A DNA stretch of 64,000 nucleotides from Candidatus Thiodiazotropha endoloripes (GCF_001708965.1 NZ_LVJW01000006.1:682001-746000); one strand, 5' to 3'; shown: positions 8,722 through 19,460, numbered from the stretch's first letter. The notes: generated from the letters alone by a model not told the origin. Numbers and translations are program-made.

Positions 8722-10155
8722 TCAACCTTTCAGCTTTTTCAGCAGGATCTGGTTGACCTGGCCTGGGTTGGCTTTTCCCTGGGTCTGCTTCATTACCTGG
8801 CCAACAAAAAATCCCAGCAACTTCTCCTTACCGGCCTGGAACTGTTCCACCTGCTTTGGATTGGCGGCGATGATCTCATCGATGATCGACTCGATCTGAC
8901 CACTGTCGGTAATCTGCTTGAGCCCCTTGGCCTCGATCACCGTATCCGCATCCCCCTCACCCTGCCAGATGGCTTCAAACACCTGCTTCGCCAGCTTGCC
9001 TGAAATGGTGTTGTCGGCGATACGCTTCAGCAAGCCACCCAGATGCTCCGCACTGACCGGTGAATCGGCCAACTCCAATCCGGCCTTGTTGAGTGCACCG
9101 GCCAGTTCCACCGTGACCCAGTTGGCGGCCATTTTGGGGTCGGCGCCGGTGGCAACTACCTGTTCATAGTAGTCGGCCTGCTGACGACTCTGAGTAAGCG
9201 ACGTCGCATCGGTGTCAGAGAGCTGATAGTCGGTTACGAAGCGGGCTTTTTTCTGATCCGGCAGTTCCGGCATCCGTTCCCGAGCCTGCCCCAGACGCTG
9301 CTCGGTGATCTCTACCGGCAACAGATCGGGATCGGGGAAATAGCGGTAGTCGTTGGCCTCCTCCTTGCTGCGCATGGAGCGGGTCTCATCCCGATCCGCA
9401 TCATAGAGGCGGGTCTCCTGGACAACCGCCTTACCGCTCTCAAGCAGATCGATCTGGCGCTCCCGCTCGAAATTCATCGCCCGCTCCAGAAAGCGGAAGG
9501 AGTTGATGTTCTTCAGCTCGGTTCTGGTGCCGAACTCCTGCTGACCTTTGGGTCGCATGGAGAGATTGGCATCGACCCGGAAAGAGCCCTCCTGCATGTT
9601 GCCGTCACAGATCCCCAGATAGACCACCAGCTGATGAATCTTGCGGGCATAGGCTACCGCTTCCTTGATCGAACGCATATCCGGCTCGGAGACGATCTCC
9701 AGCAGTGGCGTTCCGGCCCGGTTCAGATCAATCCCACTCATTCCGTGAAAATCCTCATGCAGGGATTTGCCCGCATCCTCTTCCAGGTGAGCCCGGGTGA
9801 TGCCGATCACTTTCTGTTGACCATCCTCCAGATCGATGGTCAGAGATCCCCGACCAACGATCGGCAGTTCGAATTGACTGATCTGATAGCCTTTCGGCAG
9901 ATCGGGATAGAAATAGTTTTTCCTGGCGAAGACAGAGCGTGGACCGATCTCTGCATCCACTGCCAGACCAAACATCAGCGCCATATCCACAGCCGCCTCG
10001 TTGAGTACCGGCAGCACACCGGGGAAACCCAGGTCCACGATACAGGCCTGGCTATTCGGTTCTGCGCCATAGGCGATTGAGGCGCCGGAGAAAATCTTCG
10101 ATTTCGAAGCGAGTTGGGTATGTATTTCCAGGCCGATAACGGTTTCCCACTGCAT
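8722..10155 (-). CDS. gatB: Asp-tRNA(Asn)/Glu-tRNA(Gln) amidotransferase subunit B
   Basis: GatB carries the kinase and tRNA-recognition modules of the GatCAB complex, which amidates mischarged Glu-tRNA(Gln) and/or Asp-tRNA(Asn). The 477-residue protein has the typical N-terminus [13 protein letters not shown], the signature [27 protein letters not shown], and the C-terminal YqeY-like tail ([23 protein letters not shown]). It is the last gene of a gatC-gatA-gatB run, 71 bases after gatA. Length is normal. Confidence 0.97.
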   Translation of the reverse strand: MQWETVIGLEIHTQLASKSKIFSGASIAYGAEPNSQACIVDLGFPGVLPVLNEAAVDMALMFGLAVDAEIGPRSVFARKNYFYPDLPKGYQISQFELPIVGRGSLTIDLEDGQQKVIGITRAHLEEDAGKSLHEDFHGMSGIDLNRAGTPLLEIVSEPDMRSIKEAVAYARKIHQLVVYLGICDGNMQEGSFRVDANLSMRPKGQQEFGTRTELKNINSFRFLERAMNFERERQIDLLESGKAVVQETRLYDADRDETRSMRSKEEANDYRYFPDPDLLPVEITEQRLGQARERMPELPDQKKARFVTDYQLSDTDATSLTQSRQQADYYEQVVATGADPKMAANWVTVELAGALNKAGLELADSPVSAEHLGGLLKRIADNTISGKLAKQVFEAIWQGEGDADTVIEAKGLKQITDSGQIESIIDEIIAANPKQVEQFQAGKEKLLGFFVGQVMKQTQGKANPGQVNQILLKKLKG

Positions 10156-10226
10156 ATCTATAACTCTATGTTGCGCTGATCTGTTTACTGTTGCTGATCG
10201 AATCTGCCATCAGGCAGTCCGATTCT

Positions 10227-11681
10227 CTAATCCAATCCCTCGGGAATGAGCCGGTGCCAGCCAGTCTCCTGCTGAAACTTATGGGCTACATTCAGCAGTC
10301 TGGCTTCGGCAAAATAGTTTCCTATGAGCTGTAATCCCACCGGCAGACCGTTCGCCGGCTGTACCGGCATCGAAAGCCCGGGCAGACCGGCCAGATTGGC
10401 TGCGATGGTGTAGATATCATTCAGATACATGGTCACAGGGTCATCGGTCTTCTCTCCCAGCTTGAAAGCGGGTGCAGGGGTAGCAGGCCCCATGATCACA
10501 TCGACCTGTTCAAATGCCTGTTTGAAATCGTCCGATATCAGATGACGGGTCTTCTGCGCTTTCAGATAGTAGGCATCGTAGTAACCTGCGGAGAGCGCGT
10601 AGGTACCGATCATGATGCGCCGCTTCACCTCAGCACCGAAACCTTCGCCCCGAGAGCGCTTATAGAGATCCTCAAGATCCTTCGGATTGTCACAACGATA
10701 GCCGAACCGGGCACCATCGAATCGGGACAGATTGGACGAACACTCGGCCGGAGCGACCACATAGTAGGTCGGTACCGCCATGGCACTGTTGGGCAGGCTG
10801 ATCTCGACCACTTCGGCCCCCAGCCCCTTGTAGACTTCCAACGCGGCTTCTATCGAACTCCTGACATCTTCATCCAAGCCCTCACCGAAATACTCCTTCG
10901 GCAGGCCGATCTTCAGCCCCGCCAGGGAGTCGTTCAGACCGGCCGAATAGTCGGGTACCGGATGATCCGCACTGGTGGAGTCACGTGGATCGAAACCGGC
11001 CATCGCCTGCAGCATCAGTGCGGCATCCTCGGCACTGGCGGTCATTGGACCGGCCTGATCGAGACTCGATGCAAAGGCGATCATGCCAAACCGGGAGACA
11101 CGCCCGTAGGTCGGTTTCAGTCCAGTGATGCCACAGAGAGCGGCTGGCTGACGAATCGAACCACCGGTATCGGTACCGGTTGCCGCCGCTGCCATACGTG
11201 CAGCCACAGCAGCGGCCGAGCCACCTGATGAGCCGCCTGGCACCCGCTGCCTATCCCAGGGATTGTGCACATTTCCGTAGAAACTGGTCTCATTGGAGGA
11301 GCCCATGGCAAACTCATCCATATTCGCCTTACCCAGTGAGATGACACCCGCCTGTTTCAGTTTTGTCACCACCGTGGCGTCATAGGGTGAGATAAAGTTA
11401 TCCAACATTTTGGAACCGCAGCTGGTCTTCACACCCTGGGTACAGAATATATCCTTCTGCACGATGGGAATACCGGTCAACGGGCCAGCGTCACCGGCTT
11501 TCAGCTTCTCATCAGCCGTGGCAGCGTCAGCCAGTGCCTGTTCCGCAGTGGTAGTGATAAAGGCATTGATGTTCCCATCCAGACGTTCGATCCGTTCGAG
11601 AAAATGGCCTGTCAGCTCAACACTGGAGAACTCACCGGCCTTCAATCCGGCTGCCAGCTCAACAATCGTTTTTTTATGCAT
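10227..11681 (-). CDS. gatA: Asp-tRNA(Asn)/Glu-tRNA(Gln) amidotransferase subunit A
   Basis: GatA is the glutaminase/amidase subunit of GatCAB and supplies ammonia by hydrolysing glutamine. The 484-residue protein belongs to the amidase signature family. The Ser-cisSer-Lys triad is visible: Lys in PIVQKDIFC, cis-Ser in [11 protein letters not shown], and the nucleophile Ser in [12 protein letters not shown]. Start ATG 11681 gives the common [15 protein letters not shown]-terminus. It sits between gatC and gatB in the same orientation, presumably one operon. Confidence 0.97.
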   Translation of the reverse strand: MHKKTIVELAAGLKAGEFSSVELTGHFLERIERLDGNINAFITTTAEQALADAATADEKLKAGDAGPLTGIPIVQKDIFCTQGVKTSCGSKMLDNFISPYDATVVTKLKQAGVISLGKANMDEFAMGSSNETSFYGNVHNPWDRQRVPGGSSGGSAAAVAARMAAAATGTDTGGSIRQPAALCGITGLKPTYGRVSRFGMIAFASSLDQAGPMTASAEDAALMLQAMAGFDPRDSTSADHPVPDYSAGLNDSLAGLKIGLPKEYFGEGLDEDVRSSIEAALEVYKGLGAEVVEISLPNSAMAVPTYYVVAPAECSSNLSRFDGARFGYRCDNPKDLEDLYKRSRGEGFGAEVKRRIMIGTYALSAGYYDAYYLKAQKTRHLISDDFKQAFEQVDVIMGPATPAPAFKLGEKTDDPVTMYLNDIYTIAANLAGLPGLSMPVQPANGLPVGLQLIGNYFAEARLLNVAHKFQQETGWHRLIPEGLD

Positions 11682-11734
11682 GGTTAGACTTCATTGACTG
11701 TGAATAGCGCTAGGGATTCTAGGATCTGACGACA

Positions 11735-12022
11735 CTACTCGATTACCTTGGGTACCAGATAGAGACCATTTTCTACCAGCGGGGCAACGGCCTGATTCTG
11801 ATCACGGCAATCCGGCTCGGTTACCTGATCCTCCCGCAGCCTCTGGGCCATATGCAGGGGGTGAGCCATCGGCTCGATATTGTCCGTATCCGCCGCCTCG
11901 AGCTGTTCGACCAGAGCAAGGATATTGCTCAGCTCCGCCGCATAGCCTTCTACCTGGTTTTCATCCAGCGCCAAACGCGCCAGATGAGCAATCTTTTCAA
12001 CATCGGAACGATCTAATGACAT
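11735..12022 (-). CDS. gatC: Asp-tRNA(Asn)/Glu-tRNA(Gln) amidotransferase subunit C
   Basis: Small helical subunit (95 residues) that stabilises the GatA-GatB interface. The family signature is clear: [28 protein letters not shown], then the NIEPMAHPL motif and a C-terminal LYLVPKVIE. It is the first gene of the gatCAB operon. Its 5' region contains a perfect 12-bp hairpin about 80 bases upstream of the start, annotated separately. Confidence 0.96.
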   Translation of the reverse strand: MSLDRSDVEKIAHLARLALDENQVEGYAAELSNILALVEQLEAADTDNIEPMAHPLHMAQRLREDQVTEPDCRDQNQAVAPLVENGLYLVPKVIE

Positions 12023-12408
12023 CCGGCTGATTCCTGGTTAGAAAAACAGGGGAATCTACCACACTCTGGAGAGTGTATACATGGCGAACCGGCTGCCATC
12101 ACGCTCAAATCGCCAAGAAATGGCGATTTGAGTAATCCGGGTCACCCTGGCCGAACCAGAATATTTGTAATTTTGTGAATGTAATTCAGTTTTACCTCTT
12201 TGAATTACCATCTATAATTCACTAATAGGTCTAGTTGGGATAATATTCCCAACCAGGGGATGATAGACCACAATAAAAGCTTGGCCTTTCATCGGATGAT
12301 GTTTGGGGAAAATTGACCAGAATCGATAAATATCAAAGACTTTTCGAGCTATTTGGGATTAGAGTGAAGCCTGATATAGATCGTAAATCGGGTTAGTGAG
12401 ACGTCAAA
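12023..12408. promoter_or_regulatory. Divergent gatC / DUF6502 intergenic region rich in inverted repeats
   Basis: No gene is seen in these 386 bases. Four inverted repeats are visible: ACACTC-4-GAGTGT at 12061-12076; a perfect 12-bp stem CTCAAATCGCCA with a 5-base loop at 12104-12132; GTAATTCA-12-TGAATTAC at 12181-12208; and GTTGGGA-6-TCCCAAC at 12234-12253. The first two are nearer gatC; the last two lie in an AT-rich stretch more likely to hold the promoter of the rightward DUF6502 gene. They could be operators or leader hairpins. None has the T-run of an intrinsic terminator. Confidence 0.5.
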
Positions 12409-13230
12409 ATGGATGAAAATCGTAAAATACTTACCGCCTCTATCCTGAAATTGCTGCGGCCGCTCGTCAGGCTGATGTTGCGTAATGGCTTCACCTATGG
12501 CGATTTTGCCGATTTGAGCAAGTGGACTTTTATGGATGTCGCCTCAAAGGAGTTCGGCATTCCTGGCCGTAAACAGACCGTCTCCCGCGTCTCGGTGATC
12601 ACCGGCCTGACCCGCAAAGAGGTCAGCCGACTGCAGAAAATCGATACCCCGGACGACAGTGCCATCGCTCATCAGTACAACCGTGCCGCCAGAGTCATCT
12701 CAGGCTGGTTGAGAGACAAGCGTTTCACCAACAAGAAAGGGGAACCCGCTGCACTGGAGTTCGACAGGGGTAAAAACAGCTTCAGTGATCTGGTGCGGGA
12801 ACACAGCGGTGACGTACCGCCCCGGGCAATCTATGACGAACTGCTGAGGGTGGGTACCATTGCAAAAAATGAATCCGGTAAGATCACGCTGCTCAGTGAC
12901 GGCTATATTCCCCGAACCGGAGAGACTGGCAAACTGCACATCCTGGGCACCGATGTGGAGTTACTGATCGACACCATCGACCACAATCTACAGACCGGTT
13001 CCCAATCGCCTTATTTTCAACGTAAAGTAGCCTATGACAATCTACCGGTAGAGGCCCTGCCGGAGTTTCGCAATTTGAGCGCTGAAAAGTCACAGGCGCT
13101 ACTGCTTGAGTGCGATAAATACCTCTCTCGACACGATCGGGATGTCACTTCAGAGAGTGATGGAACCGGGCGGATACAGGCCGGCATAGGCATCTACTAT
13201 TTCGAAAAGGACATACAGCGAAATGACTAG
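12409..13230 (+). CDS. DUF6502 family protein
   Basis: The 273-residue protein matches my recollection of the DUF6502 family by its start (ILTASILKLLRPLVRLMLRNGFTYGDFADLSKWTFMDVA) and by a helix-turn-helix-like stretch (TVSRVSVITGLTRKEVSRLQ, about residues 57-76). It has no signal peptide or membrane segment, so it is cytoplasmic and could be a winged-helix-type regulator; that is inference. The stop overlaps the start of the DUF5666 lipoprotein gene, so the two are probably translated together. The upstream region is unusually palindrome-rich. Confidence 0.75.
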   Translation: MDENRKILTASILKLLRPLVRLMLRNGFTYGDFADLSKWTFMDVASKEFGIPGRKQTVSRVSVITGLTRKEVSRLQKIDTPDDSAIAHQYNRAARVISGWLRDKRFTNKKGEPAALEFDRGKNSFSDLVREHSGDVPPRAIYDELLRVGTIAKNESGKITLLSDGYIPRTGETGKLHILGTDVELLIDTIDHNLQTGSQSPYFQRKVAYDNLPVEALPEFRNLSAEKSQALLLECDKYLSRHDRDVTSESDGTGRIQAGIGIYYFEKDIQRND

Positions 13231-14602
13231 CTTGAACAGGTTAATCTCGCCAATTATCTGTGCGGTTTGCATGACTGCACTCTACAGCTGTGGCGGCGGT
13301 GGCGGCGGCTCCCAGGTTGCCGATGGCGGCATCGGCGGTACCGGGGTAACCCAGGGCAGAGTAACCGGGTTCGGCTCGATCTTCGTCAACGGTACCGAAT
13401 ATGAGACCGACAATGCCAGCTTCACGGTAAACAACAGTGACGGCACCCAGGATGACCTGGCCATCGGCATGGTGGTGGTCATCAATGGTAGCAGTGATCA
13501 GGCCAGCGCCACCGGTGAAGCGGAGAGTGTTGAGTATGACAGCCTGTTAGAGGGGGTCGTCGACAGAAACGACATCGCGACCAACAATACACTCACCATC
13601 ATGAACCAGACCATTACGGTCGATGACGAGACGGTTTATGAAAACCCATTCGATGCCACCTCGTTGGCGGATCTCCCTGTTAACAGTGTCGTCGAAGTGA
13701 GCGGTTTCACCGATGGTAACGGGGATATTCTGGCAACCCGTATCGAAGTGGAATCCCTGGGTTGGTCTGGAGATAGCCTGGAGGTATCGGGTGTGGTGAT
13801 GAGTATCTCCGGCAGTCGCTTCCAGATCGGCAATCTGACCATCGAGGCAGGCACACTCACCATCCCGGATGAGGGCACATTTGTCGAAGTTGAAGGCGAC
13901 AGCTTTGTCGGTGAAGTGTTCGAAGCCGACTCCATAGAGGTTGAAGGGGATGGCACCAATCAGGTTGCCGACGACGGAGATGATGTCGAAATCGAAGGGC
14001 GTATTACCACCGCCCTGGACAGCCAGGACCAATTTGCCTTGAACGGCCAGATCGTGGATGCCTCGAATACGCCATTCAGCGGCCAGACCAGTCAGTTGAC
14101 GGTTGGCCGCATTGCCGAGGTTGAAGGTGTCATGGATGGCACAATCCTGATTGCCGAAAAGATCGAGCTCAAGGCAGAACAGTCGGAGAAGGGCGAAATT
14201 GCCGGAATTCTCGGGGCTGACAACGTGGATAGTTCCGCTGGAACCATCACCCTGCTGGGACAGACGATTCAGGTCACCAGCTCCACCATCATGGAGAGCG
14301 ACCTGGAGGATGAGGACAGTTTCACCTTGGCGCAGCTCGTATCCACCGACTACCTGGAAGCCAAGGTATTCAGTGACAACGGACAGCTGATCGCCACCAA
14401 GTTGAAAAGGGAACGGGCACCGGAAAACCACAACGCTGAAGTTGAAGGCATGCCCGAGTTCATCGATGAGACCACCATCCGGGTGTTCGGGGTATTGGTC
14501 GACACATCCAACCTGGAGTATGAGTTCTCGGATCAGAGGGTCGAGGTCGAGGGGGACTTCGCCAACGGTCTACTGACCGCCAGCAAGATCGAAGAGGATT
14601 GA
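13223..14602 (+). CDS. DUF5666-repeat lipoprotein
   Basis: Predicted lipoprotein of 459 residues. The signal ends in the lipobox LYSC, followed by a polyglycine stretch. The mature protein contains several related units of about 65-80 residues, each opening with a V/I-x-G-x-I/V strand (VEGVVDRNDI, VSGVVMSISG, IEGRITTALD, IAGILGADNV) and ending with acidic strands, consistent with the all-beta DUF5666 fold. Composition is strongly acidic with few cysteines. It overlaps the DUF6502 gene by 8 bases. Role unknown; surface-exposed or periplasmic. Confidence 0.8.
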   Translation: MTSLNRLISPIICAVCMTALYSCGGGGGGSQVADGGIGGTGVTQGRVTGFGSIFVNGTEYETDNASFTVNNSDGTQDDLAIGMVVVINGSSDQASATGEAESVEYDSLLEGVVDRNDIATNNTLTIMNQTITVDDETVYENPFDATSLADLPVNSVVEVSGFTDGNGDILATRIEVESLGWSGDSLEVSGVVMSISGSRFQIGNLTIEAGTLTIPDEGTFVEVEGDSFVGEVFEADSIEVEGDGTNQVADDGDDVEIEGRITTALDSQDQFALNGQIVDASNTPFSGQTSQLTVGRIAEVEGVMDGTILIAEKIELKAEQSEKGEIAGILGADNVDSSAGTITLLGQTIQVTSSTIMESDLEDEDSFTLAQLVSTDYLEAKVFSDNGQLIATKLKRERAPENHNAEVEGMPEFIDETTIRVFGVLVDTSNLEYEFSDQRVEVEGDFANGLLTASKIEED

Positions 14603-14614
14603 TCCCAGCGCATT

Positions 14615-14649
14615 CCTGCCCGGGAGAGGAACGCCTCCTCCCGGGCAGG
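14615..14649 (+). terminator. Strong GC hairpin after the DUF5666 gene, without T-run
   Basis: A perfect 12-bp stem (CCTGCCCGGGAG paired with CTCCCGGGCAGG) with an 11-base loop lies 13 bases after the stop. No run of T follows, so it is an imperfect intrinsic terminator and may instead stabilise the mRNA 3' end or pause polymerase. Confidence 0.5.
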
Positions 14650-14729
14650 CAGTAACCCGACAGGAACTCCGGAATACTCCGTTTATGACTTAAAAAAGGT
14701 GAATTCTTCCGGATTCACCATCCCCATTC

Positions 14730-14758
14730 TTGCTCATCTCCTGTACCATTGATAGATT
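14730..14758 (+). promoter_or_regulatory. Candidate sigma70 promoter of the mre operon
   Basis: TTGCTC and TAGATT are separated by 17 bases, placing a transcription start near 14765, about 110 bases before mreB. The match is moderate and rests on eye inspection only. Confidence 0.35.
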
Positions 14759-14853
14759 AGCCGTCTTCTGGTTTACCCAGGTTCCTCGAGTCGGGCGCAG
14801 TACCAATCCTGCCGCCTGATCGAACCCAGGATAGACCCCATATCAACCACTGA

Positions 14854-15924
<1,071 letters not shown>

Positions 15925-16000
15925 TGTCACCTCAGCTGCCCTGACGTGCCTACTGTACGTCTGAGCGATTGCAGTAGACACTTTACGGAGTCATTCAGCC

Positions 16001-16903
16001 ATTAAACTGATCTTCACACAGGGCGCTTCAATTACCACAAGACTGGTGGTGGCCGCCCTCATGTCCATCTCATTGATGGTGCTTGACCATCGCTATAACC
16101 ACCTGGAATCGCTACGATCCGCACTCTCCGTGCTGCTCTACCCTGTCCAGTACCTGGCCAGCCTGCCGCTGCTGTTGAGCGAGTCGGCCAGTGACGCCAT
16201 CATCAGCCGCAACGAGCTGGAAGAGCAGCGGGAAAACCTGCACCAGGAGAACCTGCAGTTACGCGCCCGGTTACAGAAGTTTGAGGCGCTGGAAGCGGAA
16301 AACATGCGCCTGAGAGGGTTGCTCGACTCCTCATTCAAGGTCGGGGACCGGGTGTTGATCGCTGAAATCATTGCGGTTGAGCAGGACCCTTTCCGCCAGC
16401 AGGTTTTGATCAATAAAGGCAAAAACTCCGGTATTTTTGAAGGCCAGCCTGTACTCGACGCCAATGCGGTGGTCGGCCAGGTCACCCATATCACGCCATT
16501 CAATGCCAGTGTATTGCTGATCACGGATGCGGCCCATGCACTCCCCATCCAGGTCAATCGTAATGGCCTGCGTACCATTGCCCTGGGCACCGGTCTGATC
16601 AACCGTCTGGAGCTGCCCCACCTGCCGAACAACGCGGATATACAAGTGGGTGACCTGCTGATCACCTCCGGGCTCGGCGGCGGCTTTCCATCGGGTTACC
16701 CGGTGGCGGAAGTCATCGAAGTGAGGCGCGAACCCGGGCAACCATTCGCCTCGGTGATCGCCCAGACCACCGCACACCTGGACAGGATCCGGGAAGTCCT
16801 GCTGGTCTGGACCCTCGATCCTGACAGCGCTATCGAATCACAACAGCAGCGTGCATCAGCTGACGATCAGGAAGAGACTGCAGAGTCCGAGGAGGCGCCA
16901 TGA
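16001..16903 (+). CDS. mreC: Rod-shape protein MreC, apparently started at AUU
   Basis: MreC is a periplasmic scaffold of the elongasome, anchored by one N-terminal helix. Visible parts are a membrane segment (LVVAALMSISLMVL), a coiled coil (residues about 60-95) and the two-lobed beta domain. The first conventional start in this frame, GTG 16046, would begin inside the membrane helix. Translation from ATT 16001 gives (I)KLIFTQGASITTRL, aligning residue by residue with the E. coli MreC start MKPIFSRGPS. No ATG, GTG or TTG exists between the in-frame stop at 15962 and 16046. ACGGAG lies 10 bases upstream of the ATT. A start-codon mutation or sequencing error is the alternative. Confidence 0.85.
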   Translation: MKLIFTQGASITTRLVVAALMSISLMVLDHRYNHLESLRSALSVLLYPVQYLASLPLLLSESASDAIISRNELEEQRENLHQENLQLRARLQKFEALEAENMRLRGLLDSSFKVGDRVLIAEIIAVEQDPFRQQVLINKGKNSGIFEGQPVLDANAVVGQVTHITPFNASVLLITDAAHALPIQVNRNGLRTIALGTGLINRLELPHLPNNADIQVGDLLITSGLGGGFPSGYPVAEVIEVRREPGQPFASVIAQTTAHLDRIREVLLVWTLDPDSAIESQQQRASADDQEETAESEEAP

Positions 16904-17388
16904 TCAGTCAGCCTCAGAACGGTAGCTCAGTGATCTATCTCAGTCTGCTGGTCGGATTCATTCTCACCATCATGCCGCTGCCCGAATGGGCCAACACTTT
17001 TCGCCCCCAATGGGTGGCCCTGATCCTGATCTACTGGTGCATGACAATGCCGGAGCGCATCGGGGTCGGGGTGGGCTGGAGCACCGGATTCCTACTCGAT
17101 GTACTGACCGGCACCCTGCTTGGCCAGCACGCCCTTGGCTTCTCCGTGGTCGCCTATCTGATGCTGAGACTGCACCTGCGGGTTCGGGTCATTCCCTTAC
17201 GACAGCAGGTATTCACCATTTTCATCCTGTTGCTGGTTGAGCGACTGCTTGCACTCTGGTCCACCGGCGCCGCCAACTACCCAACCCCATCCCTCTGGTA
17301 CTGGGTAACCCCCGTGGTCAGCACCCTGTTGTGGCCTTGGATCTATATTATATTGCGGGACATCAGTCACCGCTTTCACGTCAGCTGA
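16900..17388 (+). CDS. mreD: Rod-shape determining membrane protein MreD
   Basis: MreD is a small polytopic inner-membrane protein of the elongation machinery. The 162-residue product has about five hydrophobic segments and the family motif RPQWVALILIYWCMTMPERIGVGVGW near residues 36-61, followed by GFLLDVLTGTLLGQHALG. Its ATG overlaps the mreC stop (ATGA), so the two are translationally coupled. The mrdA start follows after 18 bases. Confidence 0.95.
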   Translation: MISQPQNGSSVIYLSLLVGFILTIMPLPEWANTFRPQWVALILIYWCMTMPERIGVGVGWSTGFLLDVLTGTLLGQHALGFSVVAYLMLRLHLRVRVIPLRQQVFTIFILLLVERLLALWSTGAANYPTPSLWYWVTPVVSTLLWPWIYIILRDISHRFHVS

Positions 17389-17406
17389 TCCTGGAGAACG
17401 CCACCG

Positions 17407-19251
17407 GTGCCTCAATCCTCACTCAAGGACTACCTGCACGAGAGCCAGCTTTTCCTGGGAAGAGCGATCGTCTCCGGCACACTGGTGATACTGGCGCTGA
17501 TCGTGCTGGTCAGCAGGCTGTTCTTTCTGCAGATTGAGAACCACGATCACTTCACCACCCTCTCCCAGGACAACCGGGTCAAACTCGAACCTTTACCCCC
17601 CACGCGAGGGCTTATATTCGATCGCAATGGGGCCATTCTGGCGCAAAATCTGCCGGCATACAGTCTGGAGATCATTCCGGAGAAGACCCGGGACCTGGCA
17701 GAGACTATCGAGCAGATCGGCGAGATCATCTCCATTACCGAAGATGACATCCAACGCTTTCACCGTTTGCGCAAACAGCGCCGACGTTTCGACAGCATCC
17801 CGATCCGGGTCCGCCTGCAGGAGGATGAGGTCGCCCGCATTGCGGTGCATCGCCACCGGTTTCCCGGCGTGGATGTCAAAGCGACTCTGCTCAGGGACTA
17901 CCCTCAAGGATTGCAGACGGCTCATCTGCTCGGCTACGTGGGTCGGATCAATGAGAAAGAGCTGCAGCTCATCGATACCTCCAACTACAGTGGCACCGAC
18001 TTTATCGGTAAGAATGGCGTGGAGAAGAGCTACGAAAGCCTGCTGCACGGGGATGTGGGCCTGCAGCAGGTCGAAGTGAATGCCAAAGGCCGGGTGCTGA
18101 GGGTGCTGGAGAATCAACCGCCGCAACCGGGTAACAACCTGGAGCTTTTTCTCGACATGAGGCTTCAATCCACCGCGCTGGAGGCGCTGGGTGATTACAA
18201 CGGCGCAGTTGTGGCGATCGATGTTGAGACCGGCGGCGTGCTGACCCTGGTCAGCAAACCGGGTTACAACCCCAATCTGTTTGTCGAGGGGATCAGCAGC
18301 AGGGATTACCGGGCACTGGAGGACTCCCCTGACAACCCCCTCTTCAACCGCGCCATTCGCGGCCAATATCCACCGGGATCGACGGTAAAACCGTTCATCG
18401 GACTTGCCGGCCTGGAATACGATGTGGTGGGTTTTTATCAGGAGACCTACTGCCCCGGTTACTATCAACTGCCCGGCAAGGACCATAAATACAGGGATTG
18501 GAAAAAGTGGGGACACGGCAAAGTCGACATGGCGAAAGGCATTATCGAATCCTGCGATGTCTACTACTACGAACTGGCCAGAACACTGGGTATAGACCGT
18601 CTCTATGAGTTTCTTACCGGGTTCGGTTTCGGCATACCCTCGAGGGTGGACCTGGATGGTGAGCTATCCGGTCTGATGCCGAACCGGGAGTGGAAACAGA
18701 GTAAACGGCGGGAACCCTGGTACCCGGGTGAAACCCTGATTGTCGGTATTGGCCAGGGCTATTTCCTGGCAACCCCCCTGCAGTTGGCCTCAGCAACCGC
18801 CACCCTGGCCAACCGGGGTCACCGGATCCGTCCCCGGGTGGTTGCCACCATCGAAGGCCCGGATGGGGAGAAAAGAGACAGCCCGCTGATCGAGGATGTA
18901 CTCCATCAGCTCGACCCGGAACACTGGAATCAGGTGATCGACGCCATGACCCAGGTGGTCGAGGGGCAGCAGGGAACGGCCAGGTCGATCTATACCAGCA
19001 ACTACCGGATTGCGGGCAAAACCGGAACCGCGCAGGTGTTTAGCATCAAACAGGATGAGGAGTATGATGAAGAGACCGTTGCGAAACGAAAGCGTGACCA
19101 TGCACTGTTTGTCGCCTTCGCCCCGGTGGAGAGTCCGAAAATTGCCATTGCGGTGGTGGTTGAAAACGGTGGACACGGCGGCTCAGTTGCCGCACCGATC
19201 GCTCGTCAGGTCATGGATCGTTATCTGGTCGACACAGCTCAGGCTAAGTAG
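17407..19251 (+). CDS. mrdA: Penicillin-binding protein 2 (elongation transpeptidase)
   Basis: PBP2 cross-links peptidoglycan during cell elongation together with RodA. The 614-residue class B PBP has one N-terminal membrane anchor (LVILALIVLVSRLFFLQI), a PBP dimerisation domain and a transpeptidase domain. Catalytic motifs are STVK (Ser at 325), SCD in IESCDVYYY, and KTG (Lys at 538). The start is GTG. The stop codon abuts the left end of an inverted-repeat element that separates it from rodA, its usual immediate neighbour. Confidence 0.97.
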   Translation: MPQSSLKDYLHESQLFLGRAIVSGTLVILALIVLVSRLFFLQIENHDHFTTLSQDNRVKLEPLPPTRGLIFDRNGAILAQNLPAYSLEIIPEKTRDLAETIEQIGEIISITEDDIQRFHRLRKQRRRFDSIPIRVRLQEDEVARIAVHRHRFPGVDVKATLLRDYPQGLQTAHLLGYVGRINEKELQLIDTSNYSGTDFIGKNGVEKSYESLLHGDVGLQQVEVNAKGRVLRVLENQPPQPGNNLELFLDMRLQSTALEALGDYNGAVVAIDVETGGVLTLVSKPGYNPNLFVEGISSRDYRALEDSPDNPLFNRAIRGQYPPGSTVKPFIGLAGLEYDVVGFYQETYCPGYYQLPGKDHKYRDWKKWGHGKVDMAKGIIESCDVYYYELARTLGIDRLYEFLTGFGFGIPSRVDLDGELSGLMPNREWKQSKRREPWYPGETLIVGIGQGYFLATPLQLASATATLANRGHRIRPRVVATIEGPDGEKRDSPLIEDVLHQLDPEHWNQVIDAMTQVVEGQQGTARSIYTSNYRIAGKTGTAQVFSIKQDEEYDEETVAKRKRDHALFVAFAPVESPKIAIAVVVENGGHGGSVAAPIARQVMDRYLVDTAQAK

Positions 19252-19458
19252 TGTAGTGTCCTATACAAATCATACATTTAGACGAGGCATACCTTAAGTT
19301 GGCGTTGAAACCCCATACCTCGCCCTGCGGGAAGCCACTCAAGCCACGGTTGCGGCATTGCACCCCTTGGAAAGGGAACAGCCATTCCCTGCGGGCTGCA
19401 TCTTGCACTCGCGGCTTGAGTGGCTTTCCAAGTGCACGATTTATATAGGGCACTACAC
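19251..19458. mobile_element. MITE-like element with 18-bp terminal inverted repeats
   Basis: The 208-bp insertion between mrdA and rodA has ends GTGTAGTGTCCTATACAA (left) and the complement of GTGTAGTGCCCTATATAA (right), 16 of 18 matching. A second inverted repeat lies inside: GGGAAGCCACTCAAGCC at about 19329-19345 against GGCTTGAGTGGCTTTCC at about 19413-19429, 16 of 17 matching. No transposase is encoded. No clear target-site duplication is visible. Short frames inside it are probably not genes. Name and family unknown. Confidence 0.6.
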
Positions 19459-19460
19459 GC

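Noticed and set aside
13547-14431. 294-residue minus-strand frame opposite the DUF5666 gene
   Set aside because: Shadow of an acidic repeat protein with skewed codons; no ribosome binding site or family.
16046-16903. mreC starting at GTG 16046
   Set aside because: This start lies at the beginning of the membrane helix and removes the conserved KLIFTQGAS N-terminus; kept only as the alternative.
17593-18516. 307-residue minus-strand frame opposite mrdA
   Set aside because: mrdA has all transpeptidase motifs; the antisense frame has no recognisable motifs.
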